Shown: positions 1 through 6,314 of the stretch, in pieces
Layout: every line of letters begins with the position of its first letter
Position numbering within the stretch: position 1 is the first letter of the stretch
Origin: DASVXQ01 sp046727955
GTDB lineage: Bacteria > Actinomycetota > CALGFH01
Assembly (NCBI GenBank): GCA_046727955.1
Contig: JBKPDO010000411.1
Span: forward strand, 1 to 23,317
Direction of reading: 5' to 3'
DNA length: 23,317 nucleotides
The notes under the pieces: model-generated
The model's input: only the letters and a program-made list of their open reading frames with translations
What the model was told of the DNA's origin: nothing
Databases searched by the model: none
Position numbers and translations under genes: made by a program

Positions 1-285
1 ATCCACGTCTCCATGCCACCGATTCCCCTCGAATACCAGGGCCGCGACGTCGTGGCCCGCCTCTTCGCCAGCATCTTCCGCTCGGGCAGGAGGGTTGACC
101 TCGTGCCGACGCGAGCCAATGGTCAGCCGGCGTTCGGGGCCTACCTTCGCGCCTCCACCGGCATCCGCCATGGAGCCGGCCTGTTCGTCCTCACCCTCAC
201 CGGCGACCGGATCTGCGCCTTCACCCGTTTCGACAACAGCGTGCTCCCATGGTTCGGGCTGCCGCGATCGCTTCCTAGCCGATAG
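1..285 (+). CDS. C-terminal part of an ECF sigma factor (SnoaL-like domain), 5' end outside window
   Basis: The reading frame is open from the first base and ends at a TAG at 283-285, giving about 94 residues. The residues MPPIPLEYQGRD, then LVPTRANGQPAFGAYLR, then FVLTLTGDRICAFTRF and the ending WFGLPRSLP match what I know of the C-terminal SnoaL/NTF2-like extension of actinobacterial sigma-70 ECF proteins (SigG/ECF56 or SigJ/ECF41-like). The ATG at 13 is internal, because the preceding codons (Ile-His-Val-Ser) continue the same domain. The sigma-2 and sigma-4 regions would lie upstream of the window. The extension in such factors is thought to modulate sigma activity in place of a classical anti-sigma factor. 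Family assignment is fairly sure; the exact ECF group is inferred. Confidence 0.8.
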   Translation: MHVSMPPIPLEYQGRDVVARLFASIFRSGRRVDLVPTRANGQPAFGAYLRASTGIRHGAGLFVLTLTGDRICAFTRFDNSVLPWFGLPRSLPSR

Positions 286-482
286 GCAGCTTCCGAGTGC
301 GCTCGGCATCGCGGATGTGAACACGCAACGACAGAGACCGGATGTCCTAACTGCCACCTCGCAATGCGCGGCACCGTCGGCGGGCAGGGCGAGGCCCCTC
401 TGCAAGATCCTCCCGAGTCCACAACCGGTGACGTTCAAGCAGTAGTCGTCTCACATCCAGCGTCCAACATCACGATCTACGG
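286..482. other. Intergenic stretch, no gene seen
   Basis: This 197-base gap lies between the convergent sigma-factor and peptidase-inhibitor genes. Short open frames here have no recognisable protein content and overlap each other on both strands. I see no strong terminator hairpin. Confidence 0.5.
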
Positions 483-821
483 CTAAGGACCTGGGTCCCG
501 AATGCTGACCTTAAGGGTGAATTCCTGGGCAGCCGCGGCAGGGCTGGATCGCCCTCTCCGGAGCCGTATCACGATCACGGTTTGCCCCGCGGCGGCGGCC
601 CGCAGTCGCAGCACCCGTGTTCCACCAGTGCCAGGGCGCGGTGGGCCGGCTGGCTGATAGGTATCTCCAGCGGGTTCCACGAGCTGGGTGTCATACGACG
701 CCAGTCCCCATTGGTAGCCAGTGCTGGGATTCTCGGGCAGGTAGACGACGAGCTCATCGCCAGTCTGGGTGCTGATGTCCGCGCTTGTGCCTGGGGCGCC
801 CCGAATGGCATGCTCCGTCAT
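483..821 (-). CDS. Chagasin-type (I42) inhibitor of papain-like cysteine peptidases
   Basis: The protein has 112 residues. It contains N31-P-S-T-G-Y-Q-W38, the signature BC loop (NPTTGY) of the I42/chagasin family, and G64-T-G-G67, which fits the DE loop (GxGG). The third loop, normally RPW-like, is poorly matched (RLRRGRSSP), so binding may be altered. I chose the ATG at 821 because GGAGGG lies just upstream of it. An in-frame ATG at 836 would add MSGGP but has no convincing Shine-Dalgarno sequence. No signal peptide is visible, suggesting a cytoplasmic role. It lies directly downstream of the papain-like peptidase gene on the same strand, with a 73-base gap containing a perfect hairpin. The inference is that it restrains the neighbouring peptidase or protects the cell from it; nothing in the sequence proves that pairing. 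Confidence 0.83.
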   Translation of the reverse strand: MTEHAIRGAPGTSADISTQTGDELVVYLPENPSTGYQWGLASYDTQLVEPAGDTYQPAGPPRPGTGGTRVLRLRAAAAGQTVIVIRLRRGRSSPAAAAQEFTLKVSIRDPGP

Positions 822-839
822 CGGCCCTCCGCTCATCAG

Positions 840-875
840 GCAGCCCTGTGGGCCGAGGGTACCTCACAGGGCTGC
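840..875 (-). promoter_or_regulatory. Perfect 11-bp inverted repeat between peptidase and inhibitor genes
   Basis: Arms GCAGCCCTGTG (840-850) and CACAGGGCTGC (865-875) pair perfectly around a 14-base loop. On the minus-strand transcript the hairpin forms after the peptidase stop and ends about 18 bases before the inhibitor ATG at 821. No T-run follows, so it is not a classical terminator. It could act as an attenuator, a processing or stability element, or a barrier that sets the peptidase-to-inhibitor ratio. Confidence 0.6.
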
Positions 876-894
876 TGGAGATGGTGGGTTCGTG

Positions 895-1863
895 CTAGTC
901 GCCGGGAAGACCGAAGGCGTCCAGGTTCGTAAAATCGGCCGCGATCAAGGTCCAGAAGTCGAGCGCAATCCCGTCGAGCACGTAGCGGTACGGCATCCAG
1001 CCGTAGCCATTGTCGCCCCACCCGGTGCTCCACGAATTGCGAATTAGCAGAGCGCCGGTCTCGCTCGTACCGCATTGTGTGTTGTCGACTTCCTTATAGT
1101 CGTCGTAGCCGACCGCGACGATAGCGTGGCCCCACTGCGCCGCCTCGTCAGGGCAGGGATATGGAATGCCGCCAGGCACAGTGGTGGAGCCAAACGATGG
1201 GAAGCCAAAGAACCCGAACATCGCCGGGAACCCCCAGGCTACCCAGAGCTTGACGCTGTCGAGGACATCCGCTGGCGGGATGTTCGCCGTCAAGGGGTCA
1301 TGACAGAAGTAGCTGACGGCATCGTAGCGGTCCGCCAGTGTGTAGACGAAGGCTGAAGGCTCACTGTCGAAATAGTAGGCGTCCGGTGTGCCGGGCTCCG
1401 ACTGATCGGTATAGGGCCAGTAGCGCTCCGGCGGCACCCCGATGAGAGCCATGGCGCCCATGGTGTTGCGGAGCCAGGCGCCGGTGTCACCAACAAGCCC
1501 GAGAAGTTTGCGGGTCACTTTGTAGACGAAGAGGCGGGAGCCGTTGACGTAGTTGTCTTGCATGCGGTTCTGGTAGTATTCCATGATCCCAACACCGGCC
1601 TGGGCGGTGCAGGAGCCCAGCATTCCCTGATCCTCAATGGGGGAGCACCACTGTCGCAGGTCGACGCTCGAGGGAATGCCGGTCTTGAGGGCGTCCTGGG
1701 GCGCTCCCATGCCGACGTTCCGCGCGAAATCCAGCACGGGCTCGGCAGCCGAAGTGAAATCTCGGAGGTCCGGCGCGGGTGGCAGCCAGCCAGTGCCGCG
1801 CTTGCCGACTGCAGGTAGGGAGACTGACGCCCTGAGGGGCAGGATCGGAGGCGATGAGGGCAT
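895..1863 (-). CDS. Papain-like (C1 family) cysteine peptidase
   Basis: The protein has 322 residues when started at the ATG at 1863, which has AAAGGG about ten bases upstream; two earlier in-frame starts (1884 and 2013) lack a good ribosome-binding site. Family C1 active-site elements are all present: Gln79 in EDQG (oxyanion hole), Cys85 in MLGSCTAQAG, His246 in QWGHAIVAVGYDD and Asn276 in IRNSWSTGWGDNGYGW. The N-terminal GTGWLPPAPDLRDFT stretch resembles the propeptide of bacterial C1A-like peptidases; there is no obvious signal peptide. The insert at 180-240 is rich in aromatic residues and Gly. The gene is followed on the same strand by a chagasin-type inhibitor, the known class of tight inhibitor of this very peptidase family. 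Substrate unknown. Confidence 0.9.
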   Translation of the reverse strand: MPSSPPILPLRASVSLPAVGKRGTGWLPPAPDLRDFTSAAEPVLDFARNVGMGAPQDALKTGIPSSVDLRQWCSPIEDQGMLGSCTAQAGVGIMEYYQNRMQDNYVNGSRLFVYKVTRKLLGLVGDTGAWLRNTMGAMALIGVPPERYWPYTDQSEPGTPDAYYFDSEPSAFVYTLADRYDAVSYFCHDPLTANIPPADVLDSVKLWVAWGFPAMFGFFGFPSFGSTTVPGGIPYPCPDEAAQWGHAIVAVGYDDYKEVDNTQCGTSETGALLIRNSWSTGWGDNGYGWMPYRYVLDGIALDFWTLIAADFTNLDAFGLPGD

Positions 1864-2330
1864 GATGATGAATCCCTTTCTCATCAGGCGAGCTTGCAAG
1901 CGGCACGAGGACCCGCTGGGCGGCCCTCTGATCGTCCAAGTACTCTGAGGAGCAGCCAACACAAACCCTACCTTGCATTGACGCAGGCTGACCGGCGTGG
2001 AGGGTCGTCTCATTCAGAGGCGAGAGAAATAGGAGGCTCGGTTCTTACCGCGGCGGCCGCCATCTGTTGTCTGCGGTCCAAGACGCACCCCCTGGAGCGG
2101 CACCCGACGTCAAGCATGACTGCCCTGCTCGAAATAAAGCTGTGCCACCCGTCACACCCACCGCGTGACGTCGGTCACCAACCGTGACCTCCGGATCGGA
2201 CTCGATCCTCGTCACCGCCGTTATGCCACCGGATGGCATACGCGACGCCGTCGCCAACGAGAACATATCACCGCGGTAATCAAACGGAGTGATGCCATTT
2301 CGCGTTTCCGCTGGTGAGAAGCCTGACAAG
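1864..2330. other. Gene-free stretch with clustered dyads
   Basis: No convincing gene is present. Three symmetrical elements stand out. GGTCAC-N5-GTGACC lies at 2173-2189. TATGCCA-N5-TGGCATA lies at 2222-2240. A palindromic ACCGCGGT core lies near 2270. GTCAC/GTGAC words recur between 2148 and 2190. These look like operators or hairpins in the control region of the peptidase operon (minus strand), but I cannot identify a regulator or clear -35/-10 boxes. Confidence 0.4.
2222..2240. promoter_or_regulatory. Perfect dyad TATGCCA-N5-TGGCATA (operator-like)
   Basis: Seven-base arms at 2222-2228 and 2234-2240 are exact reverse complements around CCGGA. It lies about 360 bases upstream of the chosen peptidase start. 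A dimeric repressor site or a short hairpin would both fit; no assigned regulator in the window obviously recognises it. Confidence 0.35.
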
Positions 2331-2519
2331 TCACACCGTTTGGCTACCCCCGTAGTAAGTACCTGGAATACCAAGAATATAGCCGGAAGGGCCGAAGCTC
2401 CTTAATTGGACGCTTTGGACCGCCTGAACGGCTCGGACCGCCTCGACGCCGGCTCGGATCGCGGAGGGAGCAGGCCGGTGAGGCCCTCGGGGGTCGTCGG
2501 GGCTGCGGTGGCGCGGCCG

Positions 2520-2730
2520 GACCGGCTCCAGCAGCTGCTCGGCGCGCAGGTGCAGGCTGCGTCGCTCGCCCGACCAGGGCGCGGGCACCGCCACCAGCCG
2601 GTCGGCGGGCAGGTAGGCGGCTGCCTCGTAGTTCACCCGCCAGCCGCGGAAGTGGCGCCAGGCCTCCTCCGGGACCGCTCCATCGGGAACCCGACGGCCT
2701 GCAGGACGATGGTCCAGATGCTGAGGGCCC
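2520..2730 (-). pseudogene. Fragment of a conserved protein (C-terminal block only)
   Basis: On the minus strand one frame reads VPDGAVPEEAWRHF, RGWRVNYEAAAYLPADR and LVAVPAPWSGERR. This looks like genuine protein sequence, similar from memory to the C-terminal tail of actinobacterial membrane proteins carrying an EAWRHFRGWRVNYE-type motif. No matching upstream portion with membrane segments is found, the frame has no nearby credible start, and it runs on into low-complexity sequence (repeated Val-Gln dipeptides) at about 2400-2440. I read it as a decayed remnant. The long open frame that contains it further right is antisense to the PHP gene and not coding. Confidence 0.4.
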
Positions 2731-2870
2731 CCAGAACGCCGCCACAGTGCATCCGGAAATATCCACTGATCCGGTCGAGCGTACGGTGGAGGACCCATGT
2801 GTGGATGCGGAGATCGGGTGCAGGGCGTTGCCGCTGTTCCGGCTCGCGGTGAGGGCGAGCCGGCGGGCCG

Positions 2871-4376
2871 GTGCTGTCGCGGCGAGGCTTCCTGCCGGCC
2901 GCGACCGTGATGGGCGTGGCCGGCGTGGCGACCCTGGTGCCGGTGGACTTCGCGACGGCGGCCGAGACGTCGCCGCAGACCAGGACCGTCACGGGCCATT
3001 TCGACGTGGGCGTGCCCGACTTCGTGTACCTGCCGGTCCGGGTCCCGCGCGGGGTCCGCCAGCTCGACGTCGCCTGCAGCTACGACCGGCCGGCAACCCC
3101 GCCGGGCACGCCCGGCAACGCCCTGGACATCGGCATCTTCGACCAGCGCGGCCACCAGCTCGGCGACCGCGCCGGCTTCCGTGGCTGGTCCGGCGGGCTC
3201 CGCACCAGCTTCAGCATCAGCAACACCGAGGCCACGCCGGGCTACCTGCCGGGCCCGATCCGGCCCGGGACCTGGTACGTGGTGCTGGGGCCGTACACGG
3301 TCGCGCCGGCAGGGCTGAACTGGACTGTCAAGATCACTCTGACCTTCGGGGACCCGGGCCCGGCGTTCGTCCCCGACTACCCGCGGACCCGCGCCAAGGG
3401 CCGCGGGCGAGCCTGGTATCGGGGCGACTGCCACCTGCACACGGTCCACTCCGACGGCAGGCGCATGCCCGCCGAGGTCGCCGCGGAGGCTCGCACTCGC
3501 AGGCTGGACTTCATCGTCTCCACCGACCACAACACATCGTCCTCGCACGGGGCATGGGGCCAGCTTGCCGGCGACGACCTGCTGATCCTCACCGGCGAGG
3601 AGATCACCACCCGCAACGGCCACTTCGTCGCCGTGGGCCTGCCGCCCGGCACCTGGATCGACTGGCGCTACCGCGCCCGCGACGGCGAGCTGCCCCGCTT
3701 CCTGCACGACATCCACCATGGGGGCGCGATCGCGGTGGCCGCCCACCCATTCGCAACTCGCCTGGCGTGCGCATGGAAGTTCGGCTATGCGGACATGGAC
3801 GCCGTCGAGGTCTGGAACGGCCCCTGGACGCTGGACGACGAGGTCGCCGTCCAGTTGTGGAACGGCATGCTGGTGCAGGCCGCCCACGGCGGGCCCTGGC
3901 TCCCGGCCATGGGTGACAGCGACGCGCACAGCGAACCGCAGGTGATCGGCCTCCCGCACAACGTGGTCCTGGCCGACGACCTCACCCGCGACGACATCTT
4001 GGAAGGGCTGCAGGCGGGTCGGACCTGGATCGCCGAGTCCGCCGACGTCGACCTCACCTTCACCGTCACCGTCACCGGCGCATCGGCATCGGCGGGCATC
4101 GGCGACCGGCTGGAAGTGGCCTCCGGCGAGCTGGTGACCGCTACACTGGAGGTCAGCGGGGTGCCCAACGCCATCGTGCTGTTCATCAGCGACGAGGGCC
4201 AAGCCCACGCCGAGGCGCTCCCCACCACCGGGACCGGGACGGTGCGCTGGCAGACCACGCCCGCGGTCTCCGCCTACGTCCGCGCGGAGGTCCGCCACCC
4301 CACCGGGGACCCCACCAGTGTCGTCCCGGGCGCCATGGCCGCCCTCACCAATCCGATCTTCCTCGGACGGCCGTAG
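2871..4376 (+). CDS. Tat-exported PHP-domain metallohydrolase, CehA/McbA family
   Basis: The protein has 501 residues and starts at GTG 2871, the only start after the in-frame stop at 2850-2852; the ribosome-binding site is weak. The N-terminus SRRGFL (residues 3-8), a hydrophobic stretch and an Ala-Thr-Ala site near 30 form a twin-arginine signal, so the folded metalloenzyme is probably exported. Residues 40-165 look like a beta-rich domain. The PHP core follows: CHLH (His188, His190) with Asp195, STDHN (His220), TGEE (Glu243/244), AHPF (His292) and GDSDAH (Asp349-His353), the expected metal ligands of phosphoesterase-like PHP proteins. CehA/McbA relatives include carbaryl hydrolases; the natural substrate here is unknown. 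A C-terminal beta-sandwich-like region ends the protein. It stands alone on its strand. Confidence 0.87.
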   Translation: MLSRRGFLPAATVMGVAGVATLVPVDFATAAETSPQTRTVTGHFDVGVPDFVYLPVRVPRGVRQLDVACSYDRPATPPGTPGNALDIGIFDQRGHQLGDRAGFRGWSGGLRTSFSISNTEATPGYLPGPIRPGTWYVVLGPYTVAPAGLNWTVKITLTFGDPGPAFVPDYPRTRAKGRGRAWYRGDCHLHTVHSDGRRMPAEVAAEARTRRLDFIVSTDHNTSSSHGAWGQLAGDDLLILTGEEITTRNGHFVAVGLPPGTWIDWRYRARDGELPRFLHDIHHGGAIAVAAHPFATRLACAWKFGYADMDAVEVWNGPWTLDDEVAVQLWNGMLVQAAHGGPWLPAMGDSDAHSEPQVIGLPHNVVLADDLTRDDILEGLQAGRTWIAESADVDLTFTVTVTGASASAGIGDRLEVASGELVTATLEVSGVPNAIVLFISDEGQAHAEALPTTGTGTVRWQTTPAVSAYVRAEVRHPTGDPTSVVPGAMAALTNPIFLGRP

Positions 4377-4424
4377 TTCCGCGCATCCCTTTACCGCGAG
4401 CAGCCCACTGGCGGTCGCAGCCGG

Positions 4425-4541
4425 CCCACTCGGTCGCAGCCACAGCGACACCGTCGTTGGCTCTATGGTCTGGTCGACCACGGCCAGCAGCTCCGCCGGG
4501 AGCGTGTCCAGGTCGATCTCGTCGCCACGATGCCGCAGGCC
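4425..4541 (-). pseudogene. C-terminal remnant of a membrane sensor/histidine-kinase-like protein
   Basis: The minus-strand frame reads RGDEIDLDTLPAELLAVVDQ and then TIEPTTVSLWLRPSG. It closely resembles the tail of a group of actinobacterial multi-membrane sensor proteins that carry a RLRDEVDLD...VVxxTMxPxxVSLWLRP pattern (recalled, not searched). Only about 40 residues survive. There is no start, no upstream membrane region, and the natural stop is missing, so the frame runs on into the antisense of the PHP gene. I read it as a decayed fragment. Confidence 0.5.
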
Positions 4542-4571
4542 GTCAGGATCACCGTGGCCACAGAAATGAGG

Positions 4572-4625
4572 CCGCCGTCCGGCGGATCTAAGGCATCAGC
4601 CCGAGGTGGGACCACCCGCCTTAGA
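4572..4625 (+). promoter_or_regulatory. Structured leader upstream of two small genes
   Basis: Three perfect pairings occur in 54 bases. CCGCCG-TC-CGGCGG lies at 4572-4585. TCTAAGGC (4588-4595) pairs with GCCTTAGA (4618-4625), enclosing GGTGG-GA-CCACC (4605-4616). The nested arrangement ends 32 bases before the ATG at 4658. It could be an RNA leader (attenuator or cis-regulatory RNA), the terminator of something decayed upstream, or a pair of protein-binding sites. TACCGT at 4629-4634 could serve as a -10 box downstream of it. Confidence 0.45.
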
Positions 4626-4657
4626 CCTACCGTGATGTCAGTGAAAAGGGAGGACGC

Positions 4658-4777
4658 ATGAACAAGACGCTTCTCGACTACAGCGCCATGTTGGCCGACC
4701 AGCACATCGCCGACCTTCGCCGCGAGGCCACGGCTGAGCGCAAGGCCCGCGCCGCTCGCCGTCGAAAGAAGGCATGA
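4658..4777 (+). CDS. Small basic protein, 39 residues, unknown function
   Basis: The start is strongly supported by AAGGGAGG four bases before the ATG. The protein begins MNKTLLDYSAMLADQH, continues with IADLRREATAERKARA and ends in a lysine/arginine-rich tail (ARRRKKA). It is predicted to be largely helical and very basic at its C-terminus, which could suit binding of nucleic acid or an acidic membrane surface. The stop at 4775-4777 is one base from the next start at 4779, so the two small genes are probably translationally coupled. I do not recognise the family. Confidence 0.7.
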   Translation: MNKTLLDYSAMLADQHIADLRREATAERKARAARRRKKA

Positions 4778-4778
4778 A

Positions 4779-4898
4779 ATGATCGCGCTACTGCTGCTCT
4801 TGGCCGCCCTTGTGGTCTTCGCCGTCGTCAGTGGCTTCCTCGGCTTCGACTCCCGCGACCAAGCCGACTGGACACCGCCCCACTCCCACAACCGCTGA
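4779..4898 (+). CDS. Small single-pass membrane protein, 39 residues, unknown function
   Basis: The ATG at 4779 follows the stop of the preceding small gene after one base, with AGAAGG about six bases upstream inside the preceding gene. The protein starts with a hydrophobic helix, MIALLLLLAALVVFAVVSGF (residues 1-20), then a short polar tail with FDSRDQADW and a Pro/His-rich end. It looks like a small membrane protein, perhaps a partner of the upstream basic peptide. A strong terminator hairpin begins 41 bases after its stop, closing a two-gene unit. No family is recognised. Confidence 0.65.
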   Translation: MIALLLLLAALVVFAVVSGFLGFDSRDQADWTPPHSHNR

Positions 4899-4939
4899 CC
4901 GGCACCAGCACAGCCCTCGTCCAACCCGAGCTCACAGCC

Positions 4940-4972
4940 AAGACCGGTGCCGCAGTATGCGGCACCGGTCTT
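4940..4972. terminator. Bidirectional terminator hairpin
   Basis: A 15-bp perfect stem, AAGACCGGTGCCGCA (4940-4954) with TGCGGCACCGGTCTT (4958-4972), encloses a three-base loop. It ends in TTCT on the plus strand. It lies between the two small plus-strand genes and the convergent minus-strand methyltransferase gene, so it could terminate both. Confidence 0.8.
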
Positions 4973-5137
4973 CTACAGAGGTTCGCCTGTCCGGCGACGC
5001 TTGTCGGGCTGTCCTGGAGGCCGGAGCACCTGGTGCGTGGTCTCCTGTGCTTCTCCCGACTCGGAAGGCGCGGAGGCGAATCCTGACGCACAGCGGCCCT
5101 CGGGCCGGTCTTGGGTGCGCGGAGCGCGTGTGCGGCG

Positions 5138-5662
5138 TCAGGGTTGGTCTGTCTGCCCCGGCTGCCACGGGTGCCGGCGTGGCCACCAGGCTGGCACGGC
5201 ACGCCGGTAGGCCTCGTATTGGGCGCCGAACTGGCCGCGGAGGGTCGGCTCCTCGTAGCCATGGACGAAGGCGACCATGGCAGCGCCCACGGCCACGGCG
5301 TACCCCAGCAGGGCGGGCTGGCCAAGTGCCAGCGCCTGCCCGACGATGGTCGCCACCACCGCCAGGTACATGGGGTTGCGCACATACCGGTAGAGCCCAC
5401 CGACGACCAGCCGCTGGGTCGGCGCGACCGGCGCGGGGGTGCCGACGCCCTCGGCGACGAAGCGCACGAACGCGGGCACCAGCACGATCACGCCGGCGAC
5501 CAGCAGCGCCACGCCAGCCACCCGCAGTGGTGCCCACGCCCAGGGCGGCTGCGGGTGTCGGACCCGCCAGCCGGTCAGCCACCAGGGGACCAGGCCGGCG
5601 ACGACCCCGGGCGCCAACGCAAAGAAGATTGTGGTGCCGGCTGCGGCCATCGGTTTGCGCAC
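5138..5662 (-). CDS. Isoprenylcysteine carboxyl methyltransferase (ICMT)-family membrane protein
   Basis: The protein has 174 residues and starts at GTG 5662, with GGAGG seven bases upstream. It has several hydrophobic segments (about 8-30, 45-68, 98-118 and 118-135). The family signature GLYRYVRNPMYLAV (89-102) and the C-terminal EEPTLRGQFGAQYEAYRR motif (137-154) form the S-adenosylmethionine-binding region of ICMT/PEMT-like methyltransferases. Bacterial members methylate unknown small molecules or lipids; there is no evidence here for a prenylated-protein substrate. It ends about 165 bases from a bidirectional terminator and lies 52 bases downstream of the TetR gene, so it may be the last gene of that operon. 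A frameshifted second copy of residues 25-70 lies at 8680-8838 on the other strand. Confidence 0.85.
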   Translation of the reverse strand: MRKPMAAAGTTIFFALAPGVVAGLVPWWLTGWRVRHPQPPWAWAPLRVAGVALLVAGVIVLVPAFVRFVAEGVGTPAPVAPTQRLVVGGLYRYVRNPMYLAVVATIVGQALALGQPALLGYAVAVGAAMVAFVHGYEEPTLRGQFGAQYEAYRRAVPAWWPRRHPWQPGQTDQP

Positions 5663-5714
5663 CTTGTCACCTCCGGGTCTCGTGGTTGGCCTGGCTCACG
5701 AACGAGCGGGCAGG

Positions 5715-6314
5715 TCAGGGTGGTTGGCGCACCATGCCGGACAGCAGGGCGAGCAGCGCCTGCTCGGCGTCGGCGCGGGCGGCCTTGGGGTCGGCGGCGT
5801 GGCTGATCAGCAGGGCCGCCTCGATCACGGCGCTGAGCACGAGCTGGGCGAGCACCGGCACCGGCGCGGGCCCCAGCAGCCCGTCGCGCGCGGCCGCCTG
5901 GAGGCCCTCGGTGATCACCCCAAGCCCGTGGCGCGCCTCGATCGCCCGCCAGGTCCGCCAGCCCAGGACCGCGGGCGCGTCGGTGAGGGCGATCTGTGCC
6001 ACCTCGGGTCGTTGGCAGACGTCCAGGAAGCGGCCCAGCCCGGCGACCATGCCCGCCGACCGGTCGGGGGCGGCGGTGATGGCCGCGGCGATCTCGGCGG
6101 TCACCTCGGCCTCCAGCTCCTCGAACACGGCACAGAACAGCTGCTGCTTGTCGGCGAAGTGGTGGTAGAGCGCGCCGCGGGTGACGCCGGCCGCGGTGAC
6201 GATCTCGGCGGCGGGCACCTGCGCGTAGCCACGCTCGGCAAACAGCCGCCGGGCGGTGGTGACCAGCGCGGCTCGGGTGGCGCGTGAGCGCTCCTGCTGG
6301 CTACGCCGTGGCAT
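5715..6314 (-). CDS. TetR-family transcriptional regulator
   Basis: The protein has 199 residues with an N-terminal TetR_N domain. The helix-turn-helix spans about 34-57 (AAEIVTAAGVTRGALYHHFA), preceded by TARRLFAERGYAQV; the C-terminal ligand-binding domain is helical and divergent. The ATG at 6314 overlaps the stop of the upstream alpha/beta hydrolase gene by 14 bases, so the two are translationally coupled. A palindrome in the promoter of this operon (7207-7223) is the obvious candidate site for autoregulation. Its ligand may relate to the hydrolase substrate. Confidence 0.92.
   Translation of the reverse strand: MPRRSQQERSRATRAALVTTARRLFAERGYAQVPAAEIVTAAGVTRGALYHHFADKQQLFCAVFEELEAEVTAEIAAAITAAPDRSAGMVAGLGRFLDVCQRPEVAQIALTDAPAVLGWRTWRAIEARHGLGVITEGLQAAARDGLLGPAPVPVLAQLVLSAVIEAALLISHAADPKAARADAEQALLALLSGMVRQPP

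Noticed and set aside
1864..2013. Longer peptidase start giving 372 residues
   Set aside because: The extra residues look like translated upstream DNA and have no ribosome-binding site, while ATG 1863 has one.
2331..4481. Very long minus-strand open frame across the PHP gene
   Set aside because: It is antisense to a clear PHP enzyme, is Gly/Asp/Arg/Val-rich as expected for a GC-rich shadow frame, and only its two ends carry recognisable fragments.
4810..6287. Overlapping plus-strand frames opposite the methyltransferase and TetR genes
   Set aside because: Arg/Pro/Ala-rich low-information sequence without ribosome-binding sites, opposite well-supported genes.
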